Assembly (NCBI GenBank): GCA_028819005.1
Contig: JAPPMP010000007.1
Location: 1 to 44,291, forward strand
Direction: 5' to 3'
DNA: 44,291 nt
Origin: Acidimicrobiaceae bacterium
Lineage (GTDB): Bacteria; Actinomycetota; Acidimicrobiia; Acidimicrobiales; Aldehydirespiratoraceae
Made by a program: the position numbers and the translations under genes. The notes below the pieces were generated by a model. That model ran no database searches. It was not told where the DNA came from and saw only the letters and a program-made list of their open reading frames with translations. Shown here piece after piece: positions 37,699 to 44,291 of the stretch. How positions within the stretch are numbered: position 1 is the stretch's first letter; every line of letters begins with the position of its first letter.

Positions 37699-37755
37699 AG
37701 GTAGAAATATACCTGTATAGGTAGAATAGTGTCAATATAGGTAGAATAGTGTCAA
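37699..37755 (-). promoter_or_regulatory. vapBC promoter with repeated operator-like sequence
   Basis: On the minus strand TTGACA (37735-37730), an 18-nt spacer and TATATT (37711-37706) form a near-consensus promoter ending 7 nt from the vapB start. A 20-bp unit containing TTGACACTATTCTACCTAT is tandemly repeated (second TTGACA at 37755-37750), and AGGTA...TACCT forms an inverted repeat over the -10. These are plausible sites for VapBC autorepression. The stretch is strikingly AT-rich for this genome. Confidence 0.8.
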
Positions 37756-37762
37756 ACTTGGC

Positions 37763-39250
37763 TCAGGTGTGGTGTGGGCGGGTTCGGTGTAGGTGCAGAG
37801 CCGCGGGGATGGTGGCGGCGGCTGCGGCGGCGGCTGTGGCGTAGCCGTCGCTGAGGGCCCCGGTGAGGCCTGCGGGGATGTCTTTGGGATCGTCGCTGAG
37901 CAGTTGACGCACTGCTTCGACGTCGCCTGTCCGGTGGTTGACGACTGCGAGTGTGATCGCCGCGACCGCGGCGATCCCGATGGTCAAAGAGATCGTCCTC
38001 AGGAATTGGTGAGCGCCGTTGAGTCGTCCCATTTCGGCCAGCTCGGTGCGGTTCTGAAGAACTGCGGCGCCGGTGGCGGTGATCGTCCCGACTCCCATGC
38101 CCAGCCATGCGAAGGTCGGGTACACGAGGGGCAGGGGCGCGTCGAGATGGATGACCACAGCCACAGCAACGGCGGCGGGGAAAGCGATGATCGACCCCAA
38201 GACACTGACCGTCTCTCCCCGCCGGCGGTCTTGAAGCCGGCTTGAGAGCCAGGCCCCGGCGGTCCAGCCGGCGGTCATGTACAGCACCGAGAATGCGGCG
38301 ACGGTCGTGCTCTGCTGTCGCACCCCGCGGATGTACAGCGGCAGCAGCGAATTCACGCCGACCCCCGCGGCGAGAACGGCCATCGAGGTGAGATGGACGC
38401 TTCGATACCGCAGCGCGCTCAGATGCGGCAGGCGCAGGATGGGTTCGGGGTTTCGCCTCGCCCACCAGCGGTAGGTCACAACGCTCGCCGCCATTGTCGC
38501 GGCGCCGCCGATCACGACCACAGGTGTTGCTGCGGTGAGGCTGAGGGCGGCCGCGGTGATGATCGTGACGAGAACGAGGCCGACGCCGTCAATCCGGTTG
38601 CCTCCCCTGAGCGCGGGACTCCGGGCACTCTGGTATCGGGCACTCTGGTATTCGGCACTCTGGTATTCGGCACTGCGGCGGTCGGGGAGTCCGTTCCAGC
38701 CGATCCACAACGCGATCGCAGTCACGGGAATGTTGGCGATGAAGATCGCCCGCCAACTGGAGACCGCAACGAGCAGCGCGGCGATGGCCGGTCCGGCCAC
38801 GCCCATGACGCCCCACACCGTTGATATGGCAGCGAACGCCCGAGGTCGAAGTGCCGATGGTATTGCGACCCCGATTCCGGCGGTAGCCGCGGTCATGACT
38901 CCGCCGGCGAATATTCCCTGGACGGCTCGAGCCGCGATCAAAGCGGGCATCGAAGGGGCAGCGGCCACGATGATCGAGGTGGCCATGAATCCGATCCCGG
39001 CGAACTGGAAGGTCTTGCGAACTCCGGCGTTGTCGACGATCGGGCCGGCCGCCAGCACGGAAACCGCGGATGTCAGCAGCTCAATGGTGATGACCCAGGG
39101 AAGCAGGTTGATGCGACCGAGGTCGTCACCGATGTCGGGCAGCACGGCGGTCGCTGCCAGGTTGTTGTAGGAGACGATCGCGATGATCGAGATGAGCGCG
39201 GTCATGACCGGACGGTGACGCGGCCCCCACAACGTGTCCGGTTCGGTCAT
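37763..39250 (-). CDS. MFS transporter
   Basis: 495 residues with about 12-14 hydrophobic helices. Landmarks of the drug-efflux type: AVLPDIGDDLG after helix 1, AGPIVDNAGVRKTF in loop 2-3, ARAVQGIFAGGVMTA in helix 4 and WGVMGVAGPAIAALL in helix 5. The central cytoplasmic loop carries in-frame 15-bp repeats (SAEYQSAEYQSARYQSAR). Export substrate unknown. It lies upstream of vapB on the same strand and is divergent from the LLM gene. Confidence 0.88.
   Translation of the reverse strand: MTEPDTLWGPRHRPVMTALISIIAIVSYNNLAATAVLPDIGDDLGRINLLPWVITIELLTSAVSVLAAGPIVDNAGVRKTFQFAGIGFMATSIIVAAAPSMPALIAARAVQGIFAGGVMTAATAGIGVAIPSALRPRAFAAISTVWGVMGVAGPAIAALLVAVSSWRAIFIANIPVTAIALWIGWNGLPDRRSAEYQSAEYQSARYQSARSPALRGGNRIDGVGLVLVTIITAAALSLTAATPVVVIGGAATMAASVVTYRWWARRNPEPILRLPHLSALRYRSVHLTSMAVLAAGVGVNSLLPLYIRGVRQQSTTVAAFSVLYMTAGWTAGAWLSSRLQDRRRGETVSVLGSIIAFPAAVAVAVVIHLDAPLPLVYPTFAWLGMGVGTITATGAAVLQNRTELAEMGRLNGAHQFLRTISLTIGIAAVAAITLAVVNHRTGDVEAVRQLLSDDPKDIPAGLTGALSDGYATAAAAAAATIPAALHLHRTRPHHT
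38623..38676 (-). repeat. 15-bp in-frame tandem repeat in the MFS loop
   Basis: Units GGGCACTCTGGTATC, GGGCACTCTGGTATT and CGGCACTCTGGTATT at 38623-38667 are followed by a partial copy. They encode the S-A-(E/R)-Y-Q periodicity of the central cytoplasmic loop and could change in number without breaking the frame. Confidence 0.85.
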
Positions 39251-39291
39251 GAGTTGCGCACGCTATCGGTCGGCCCCGTAAGTTGGAAGCC

Positions 39292-40380
39292 GTGAAACTC
39301 GGTCTGGGACTTGATCTGTACCGTGCCGCTCATCTCGAGGTGCCGGTTGAACAGGTGAAGTTCGTTGAACGTCTGGGTTACCACTCGGTCTGGACAGCTG
39401 AGGCTTACGGCTCCGATGCTCTGACCCCGCTGGCTTATCTTGCTGCCCACACTAACCGGATCAAGTTGGCGACCGGGGTCGTGCAGTTGGCGGCTCGCAC
39501 TCCCGCAGCCACAGCCATGGCTGCGTTGACGATCGACGCGCTGGCCGGCGGGGGACGGGTCATCATCGGTTTGGGCGTTTCGGGGCCTCAGATCGTCGAG
39601 GGCTGGTACGGCCAGCCGTGGGGATCGCCGGTCAACAGGCTGCGCGACTACGTGGCGATCATGCGCAAGGTCATCGCCCGTGAGGGGCCGGTGAGTCACG
39701 AAGGCGCTGAGATCTCACTGCCCTATGAGGGGCCGGGAGCGGTTGGTCAAGGCAAGGCGTTGAAGTCGATCCTGCATCCGGCGGGCAACATCGAGATCTG
39801 GATTGCGGCGGGCGCGCCGCTGAACACGGCGCTGGCAGCTGAGGTCTGCGACGGCTGGCTGCCGATGGGCTATGGATCCGATGGCTGGCAGGTACATGGG
39901 CCGAATCTTGAGCGGGGTTGGGCTCGTCGTGGCGGCCGTCCGGGTGATTTCGACGTCATGGGCGGGCTGACGATCGAGATCACCGACGATGTGAAGGCTG
40001 CTATTGAGGCAAAGAAACCGTTGACCGGCATGTATGTCGGTGGCATGGGCAGCGAGAGCAGGAACTTCCACAAGGACGCGATGGCGCGGCGGGGGTTTGG
40101 CGAGGCCGCTCAACGGATCCAGGACCTGTGGTTGGCCGGGCGCAAGGACGAGGCGATCGCTGCCGTGCCCGATGAGTACATCGACGCTGGTTCACTGTTC
40201 GGATCGGCACAGCGTTGCCGGGACCGCTGGCACGAGGTCGTACCGGCCGGAGTGACAGGGCTGATTGTGCGGAGCAACTCCACCGAGGGCCTTGAGGTCG
40301 CCGCTGATGTGACCGGCAGCCGAGAGACCGTGGACACGAGTGCCATTGACGGCGCGGGGAGCGAGGAACCCGATGAGTGA
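39292..40380 (+). CDS. LLM-class (F420-dependent-like) oxidoreductase
   Basis: 362 residues from GTG 39292; TAAGTT (39279-39284) lies 7 nt upstream, so the mRNA may be leaderless. Luciferase-like TIM barrel: LGLGLDLYRA, LGYHSVWTAEAYGSDALTPLAYLA, NRIKLATGVVQL and GRVIIGLGVSGPQIVEGWYG are typical of actinobacterial F420-dependent enzymes. SVNRLRDYVAIMRKV and IAAGAPLNTALAAEVCDGWLPMGY fit the family. The cofactor (F420 or FMN) is inferred. Its end overlaps the next gene start by 8 nt, indicating coupling. Confidence 0.9.
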   Translation: MKLGLGLDLYRAAHLEVPVEQVKFVERLGYHSVWTAEAYGSDALTPLAYLAAHTNRIKLATGVVQLAARTPAATAMAALTIDALAGGGRVIIGLGVSGPQIVEGWYGQPWGSPVNRLRDYVAIMRKVIAREGPVSHEGAEISLPYEGPGAVGQGKALKSILHPAGNIEIWIAAGAPLNTALAAEVCDGWLPMGYGSDGWQVHGPNLERGWARRGGRPGDFDVMGGLTIEITDDVKAAIEAKKPLTGMYVGGMGSESRNFHKDAMARRGFGEAAQRIQDLWLAGRKDEAIAAVPDEYIDAGSLFGSAQRCRDRWHEVVPAGVTGLIVRSNSTEGLEVAADVTGSRETVDTSAIDGAGSEEPDE

Positions 40381-41170
40381 GAATTTGGTGACTGTGGAAG
40401 AAGCTGCGCCGCAGGTTCGTTATGTGACGTTGAACAGGCCCGACAAGCGCAACGCAATCTCCACACCCCTGCGAGCTGAGTTGTTCGCCGCGTTGCAGCG
40501 ACATGACCACGACTCCGACGTGCATGTGTCGATCGTCCGCGGTGCAGGCGTGTGTTTCTCGTCGGGATATGACCTGCGGAGCCCGCTGATGGCCCACACG
40601 CTGTATCATTCGGCGCCCGGTGACGGGGCTTGGAGTCGTCAGGCAAGCGACGGCTGGTTCTCGATCTGGGATTTGGCGAAGCCTGTGATTGCCCAAGTGC
40701 ATGGCTATGCGATGGCCGGGGCGACTGAGTTGGCCTCGGCGTGCGACCTCGTCTATGTCGCTGATGACGCGCAGATCAGCTATCCGGTAGTACGGGTCGC
40801 TTCGCCTCCGGATTGGCAGTATCACGAACCGTTGTTGGGGCTGCGTCACGCGATGGAAGCGATGCTGACCGGTGATGTGATCGACGGAGTCGAGGCGGCT
40901 CGTGTCGGTTGGGCCAATCGGTCCTATCCCGCAGCTGAACTGGAGGCGGCTGTGCTGCAGGTCGCGCAGCGTGTTGCCGCGGTTCCGAGCGATCTGGCTC
41001 AGCTGCACAAACGCATGGTCCACCGCCAGTTCGACGTCGCCGGCGGACGTGCCGCGATGCGTGCCGGCCAGGAGTTTCAGGCTCTCGCCGCTCATCAAGC
41101 CTCTGTGCAAGCCTTCAAAGCGGACCCCCTTGGGGCGATCAAACGTGAGATTTCTAGCGATCCGAGCTGA
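40373..41170 (+). CDS. Enoyl-CoA hydratase/isomerase family protein
   Basis: 265 residues from ATG 40373, with GAGGAAC upstream. Crotonase fold: N-terminal VRYVTLNRPDKRNAIS, first oxyanion loop CFSSGYDLRS and second GYAMAGATELASACDL. The usual catalytic Glu positions are not both clear, so hydratase, isomerase or another crotonase activity is possible. It overlaps the LLM gene by 8 nt, so the two probably work on the same CoA-linked substrate. Confidence 0.9.
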   Translation: MSENLVTVEEAAPQVRYVTLNRPDKRNAISTPLRAELFAALQRHDHDSDVHVSIVRGAGVCFSSGYDLRSPLMAHTLYHSAPGDGAWSRQASDGWFSIWDLAKPVIAQVHGYAMAGATELASACDLVYVADDAQISYPVVRVASPPDWQYHEPLLGLRHAMEAMLTGDVIDGVEAARVGWANRSYPAAELEAAVLQVAQRVAAVPSDLAQLHKRMVHRQFDVAGGRAAMRAGQEFQALAAHQASVQAFKADPLGAIKREISSDPS

Positions 41171-41304
41171 GTCGCTATTTGTTTTTCAGATTTTTGAAGT
41201 ATCTGGTTGCTTTCCAAACAGAAGCCTGCGAGGATGTGCCTCGGCGGATCTCTTTGATCCATATTTCCCCCTTTTGACAGTCCCTGTAGTAAAGGAGGGC
41301 ATAT

Positions 41305-41580
41305 ATGGCGGGCGACATGCTGGTCATGAGCAAGTCACAGATGGAGCAGCTGGCGGGGAACTTTGCTCGGCAGCAGCAGGCGGTTCAGGACGTGATTCGG
41401 GCGATTCAGTCAGGGCTCGAGGGAACCACCTGGCAAGGAAACCGCGCCGACCGTTTCCATCAGCTCTGGAACACCGAGTTTCGGCCGAGCCTGATGAATC
41501 TGTCTGAGGCGCTCGGCGAGCATTCTTCGTTCATCTCTCGCGAGCTCCAGGCGGGTGTTTCTGCGCTCGACACGGTTTGA
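41305..41580 (+). CDS. WXG100-family secreted protein
   Basis: 91 residues. Helical hairpin with a WQGNRADRF turn (WxG type) at about residue 42 and a length near 100, the hallmark of EsxA-like substrates. The ATG has a very strong ribosome-binding site (AAAGGAGGGCATAT). The C terminus ends SALDTV. It is immediately upstream of an EssC/EccC-like ATPase, which supports a type VII-like secretion locus. The 134-nt leader is AT-rich and holds TTGACA, but a matching -10 is not clear. Confidence 0.9.
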   Translation: MAGDMLVMSKSQMEQLAGNFARQQQAVQDVIRAIQSGLEGTTWQGNRADRFHQLWNTEFRPSLMNLSEALGEHSSFISRELQAGVSALDTV

Positions 41581-41626
41581 GGCCGTCGGATTTCGGTGAT
41601 CTCACCGTCGGCGTGGCAGGTTCGGT

Positions 41627-44291
41627 GTGCGGATCGTTCACCGTTGCGAAGTTGGCGAACGGGTCGCCGAGCTCGAAATCGGCGATCTGAACGCACCAGT
41701 TGAAGACCTGCTATCCGCGCTAGGAGTGTCTGGGCCTGCAATTCTGGACGGACAACCTTTGAGCCTAGACGCGCCATTGTCGTCTGTTGCTCTTTGCGAA
41801 GGTTCGGTGCTGGAGACAGCACCCAGCCAAGCTGCAGCCACCCCCACCGCCCGGACGCTTGCCATTGTCGGCGGCGTCCGGGCCGGTGTGGCCTTCCCGT
41901 TCCCGCTGTCGGGCGTTGCGCTGGTGGGACGCGATCCGCAAGCCGATGTGCGCGTCGCAGACCCGACGGTATCGAGCCGCCACTGCACGATCATGATCAA
42001 CGAGATCGTCGACCACAGATCGCGCAACGGGACCTCCGTCGACGGCCACCCTGTGTCAGCGGGCGAGAAGTCCGTGTTCCCGTTCGGTGGGATTGTGCGC
42101 GTCGGCGCAACGCGTTTGGCGATCCGCACTGTGGAAGACGACAGGCCGGTGGCGGTCACGTCGGCGTTGGGGGCCTCCGGCGGCACGATCCCGTTCAACC
42201 GTCCGCCTCGCCGTCTTCCCGACGTCGACCTCCTCGAACTCGACGCACCCTGCGAAGCCCCCGAATTGGCCGACAGCGAGTCTCTGTCTGTAGCGGGGAT
42301 TGTGCTGCCGATCATCGCCGGGCTGGTGATCGCGGTTCTGTTGAGTCCGATGTTCGCAGTGTTCGCCGCGCTCGGGCCGGTTGTCACGATCGGCACTTGG
42401 TGGGAGCGGCGCCGTCGCAATCGTCGGGATCATCGCCGTGGGTTGGCGGCGCTCGAAGAGTCGTTGGCTGGGTTGGCGACGAACCTGCCGCTGTGTCGCC
42501 TTGCGGAGATGAGCCGTCGTCGGGGTCTGCATCCCGACCCGGCCGAGGTCGTGCGCCGCGCCGAGGGACCTTCGGTGCGTTGTTGGGAACGCCGCGCCGA
42601 ACATCTCGACGCCTTCAGGGTTGCGATCGGCGTGGCCGATGAGGCGTTCTCGCCGACGCTGGTCACGCCCGACGGCCAACCCCCGGCGGAACGAGCCGCA
42701 ACCCTTGTAGCGGATCTGCCGCCGATGAGCGATGTGCCGGTCGAAGTGGATCTTCGTGCGGGGAGGATCGTTGGGTTGGTCGGCGAGCGCGAAGTCGTCC
42801 TGGCGATAGCGAGGGCTCTTGTGCTGCAGGCCGCGGTGCATCACGGACCAGCCGATCTGGCGGTCGCAGTCGGCGCTGATGACACCGACGTCTGGGACTG
42901 GTGCCGTTGGCTTCCCCATACTGCTGATCACACGACAGCCCAGCGGGGTGCAACCGTCGTGTCCACGATGGAGGTCGGCGCCGCTGACGCATTGCTGGCT
43001 GCGGATGCCGAGCGGGCGATCCTCGCGGTGATCGACGGCGCCGATCCGTTTCAGGGACGCTCGACGGTCGGCCGGCGCCTGCTCGGCAGCGAGCGAACCG
43101 CGGCCATCGTGCTGGTCCAAGACGCCCATCGCCTGCCCGCGGGTTGTGATCTGGTGGTGACCGCCGATGATCTGGGTCGGGTTCAACTCGTTGATCCGCG
43201 TCAACATGGCGCTGGGCAGCATGCATTGGGCTGGGGGATCGACGCGGCGGTCGCCCAAAGAGCCGCGCGGCGGCTGGCGCGCCTTGATGATCCCGAGTTG
43301 CCTCTGGTGGGTGCGGGGGTTCCGGCCGCGTGTGGACTGCTCGGGTTGCTCGGTGTGAGCGGTGATGATGAACGTGAGATTCGGCGTCGTTGGCGACGCA
43401 GTACCGGCACGGCCGAATTGGCAGTGCCGATCGGCGCGGACGCGCAGGGGCCGGTGATGCTCGACCTGATCGCCGACGGCCCGCACGTGTTGATCGGCGG
43501 TACGACCGGTTCGGGAAAGTCCGAACTTCTTCGGTCGCTGATCGCGGGTGTGGCAGCTTCGGCGGATCCGGACCATGTGGCGATGGTGCTCATCGACTAC
43601 AAGGGCGGCGCGGCATTCGACTGTTGCGCCGACCTTCCCCACGTTGCGGGGCTCGTGACTGATCTTGACGAGCATCTCGGGGCTCGGGCGCTGCGTTGTC
43701 TGGAAGCGGAGTTGCGTTATCGGGAGCAGCGCTTGCGTGAGGTCGGGGCGGAGGATCTTTCCGCATACCGGCTTCGCAGCGCTGTGAATCGTGCGCAGCG
43801 GTCTGCCGCTGAGCCGTTGCCCCGTCTGCTGGTGGTGGTCGACGAGTTTGCTTCTCTGGCTGCGGACTTGCCCGAGTTCCTAGATGCCCTGGTCGGGATC
43901 GCCCAGCGGGGGCGCAGCCTCGGTGTGCACATGGTGCTGGCGACTCAAAGACCGGCCGGGGTGGTGACCGACGACATCCGTGCCAATGCGACTTGTCGGA
44001 TCGCCCTGAGGGTCAGCGACCCGCGTGAATCGATCGACATCATCGACGCAGGTGACGCAGCGGGGATTCCCCGCAGCCGGCCTGGTCGGGCGATCGCCCG
44101 TTTCGGGCCCGGTGAGGTCACTCCGTTCCAGTCGGCGTTGTCGACAGGGTATTCGACCAGCGAGGCCACAGTCTGCGTGCGCGGTGATCCGCAAGCGGCT
44201 GCTGGACACAGTGCCGCTGATCGCAGTGCCGCTGATCGCAGTGCCGGTGGACAAGTTGCTGCTGATCGCAGTGCCGCTGATCGCAGTGCCG
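41627..44291 (+). CDS. FHA-domain FtsK/SpoIIIE ATPase of a type VII-like secretion system, C terminus outside the window
   Basis: One uninterrupted frame from GTG 41627 (the first start after an in-frame stop at 41597) to the window edge, 888 codons. Order: a ubiquitin-like N-terminal stretch, an FHA domain (GRDPQADVRVADPTVSSRHC, RSRNGTSVDGHPVSAG), two membrane helices (GIVLPIIAGLVIAVLL, AVFAALGPVVTIGTWW), a linker with DWCRWLPH, then an FtsK/SpoIIIE domain with Walker A GGTTGSGKSE (Lys631), DYKGGAAF, and Walker B LLVVVDEFASL plus LATQRPAG. This is the EssC-like layout, the motor of WXG100 export. The later ATPase domains are not in view. Confidence 0.9.
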   Translation, partial: MRIVHRCEVGERVAELEIGDLNAPVEDLLSALGVSGPAILDGQPLSLDAPLSSVALCEGSVLETAPSQAAATPTARTLAIVGGVRAGVAFPFPLSGVALVGRDPQADVRVADPTVSSRHCTIMINEIVDHRSRNGTSVDGHPVSAGEKSVFPFGGIVRVGATRLAIRTVEDDRPVAVTSALGASGGTIPFNRPPRRLPDVDLLELDAPCEAPELADSESLSVAGIVLPIIAGLVIAVLLSPMFAVFAALGPVVTIGTWWERRRRNRRDHRRGLAALEESLAGLATNLPLCRLAEMSRRRGLHPDPAEVVRRAEGPSVRCWERRAEHLDAFRVAIGVADEAFSPTLVTPDGQPPAERAATLVADLPPMSDVPVEVDLRAGRIVGLVGEREVVLAIARALVLQAAVHHGPADLAVAVGADDTDVWDWCRWLPHTADHTTAQRGATVVSTMEVGAADALLAADAERAILAVIDGADPFQGRSTVGRRLLGSERTAAIVLVQDAHRLPAGCDLVVTADDLGRVQLVDPRQHGAGQHALGWGIDAAVAQRAARRLARLDDPELPLVGAGVPAACGLLGLLGVSGDDEREIRRRWRRSTGTAELAVPIGADAQGPVMLDLIADGPHVLIGGTTGSGKSELLRSLIAGVAASADPDHVAMVLIDYKGGAAFDCCADLPHVAGLVTDLDEHLGARALRCLEAELRYREQRLREVGAEDLSAYRLRSAVNRAQRSAAEPLPRLLVVVDEFASLAADLPEFLDALVGIAQRGRSLGVHMVLATQRPAGVVTDDIRANATCRIALRVSDPRESIDIIDAGDAAGIPRSRPGRAIARFGPGEVTPFQSALSTGYSTSEATVCVRGDPQAAAGHSAADRSAADRSAGGQVAADRSAADRSA
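44201..44291 (+). repeat. 15-bp tandem repeat in the EssC-like gene
   Basis: From 44201 the gene runs on a 15-nt period: GCTGATCGCAGTGCC at 44216, 44231, 44261 and 44276, with two variant units (44201 and 44246). It encodes repeated ADRSA and continues past the window, inserted after the first ATPase domain. Confidence 0.85.

Overview
The window is high-G+C DNA with short intergenic gaps, many GTG starts and several start codons that sit only 6-8 nt after a TANNNT hexamer. Gene content (two-subunit methylmalonyl-CoA mutase with MeaB, a CitA-type citrate synthase, a cytochrome P450, an F420-type LLM oxidoreductase, phytanoyl-CoA-type dioxygenase, a WXG100/FHA-EssC pair) suggests an actinomycetota, probably Acidimicrobiia-like. 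That placement is inference, since no rRNA or marker gene is present.

Layout. 1-4.6 kb (minus): an NHLM-type peptide export operon (HlyD-like adaptor, C39-peptidase ABC transporter, second ABC transporter cut by the window edge); no precursor peptide is visible. 4.9-12.4 kb (plus): mutA, mutB, a secreted protein of unknown function, meaB and a citrate/methylcitrate synthase, i.e. a propionyl/methylmalonyl-CoA module, followed by a P450. 14-17.6 kb (minus): nrdA-nrdB class I ribonucleotide reductase, coupled by a TGATG overlap. 17.8 kb: an isopenicillin-N-synthase-like 2OG/Fe(II) oxygenase.

18.8-24.1 kb is an accessory island: a Zn-ribbon DNA methyltransferase, divergent from a HEAT-like protein with a CxxC motif, then a DUF4209-like gene broken by a +1 shift. 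Next to it lies a minus-strand gene whose 3' end appears to have been cut off at the island edge. This is the best candidate here for an undescribed (possibly defence or modification) system. The backbone resumes with ileS (eukaryote-like type), a nucleoside hydrolase, an M16 lipoprotein peptidase, an SDR, a PhyH-family dioxygenase and a very acidic low-complexity protein.

35.25-35.70 kb holds a 450-bp element bounded by a perfect 13-bp inverted repeat and containing six 27-bp repeats at about 61-bp spacing (CRISPR-like geometry, no cas genes). Parts of the same element recur, in opposite orientation, at 13.8-13.94 kb between the P450 and nrdB. 35.7-39.3 kb (minus): zinc-type alcohol dehydrogenase, VapBC with a clear promoter and repeated operator-like sequence, and an MFS transporter. 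39.3-41.2 kb (plus): LLM oxidoreductase overlapping an enoyl-CoA hydratase. 41.3 kb to the end (plus): a WXG100 protein and an FHA-FtsK/SpoIIIE ATPase, the start of a type VII-like secretion locus that runs off the window.

Recurring themes: short codon-phased tandem duplications (18-bp stop-containing copies after mutB and phyH, 15-bp repeats inside the MFS and EssC genes, hexamer-based repeats in the acidic gene) and apparently leaderless genes. No tRNA, rRNA or convincing riboswitch was seen.
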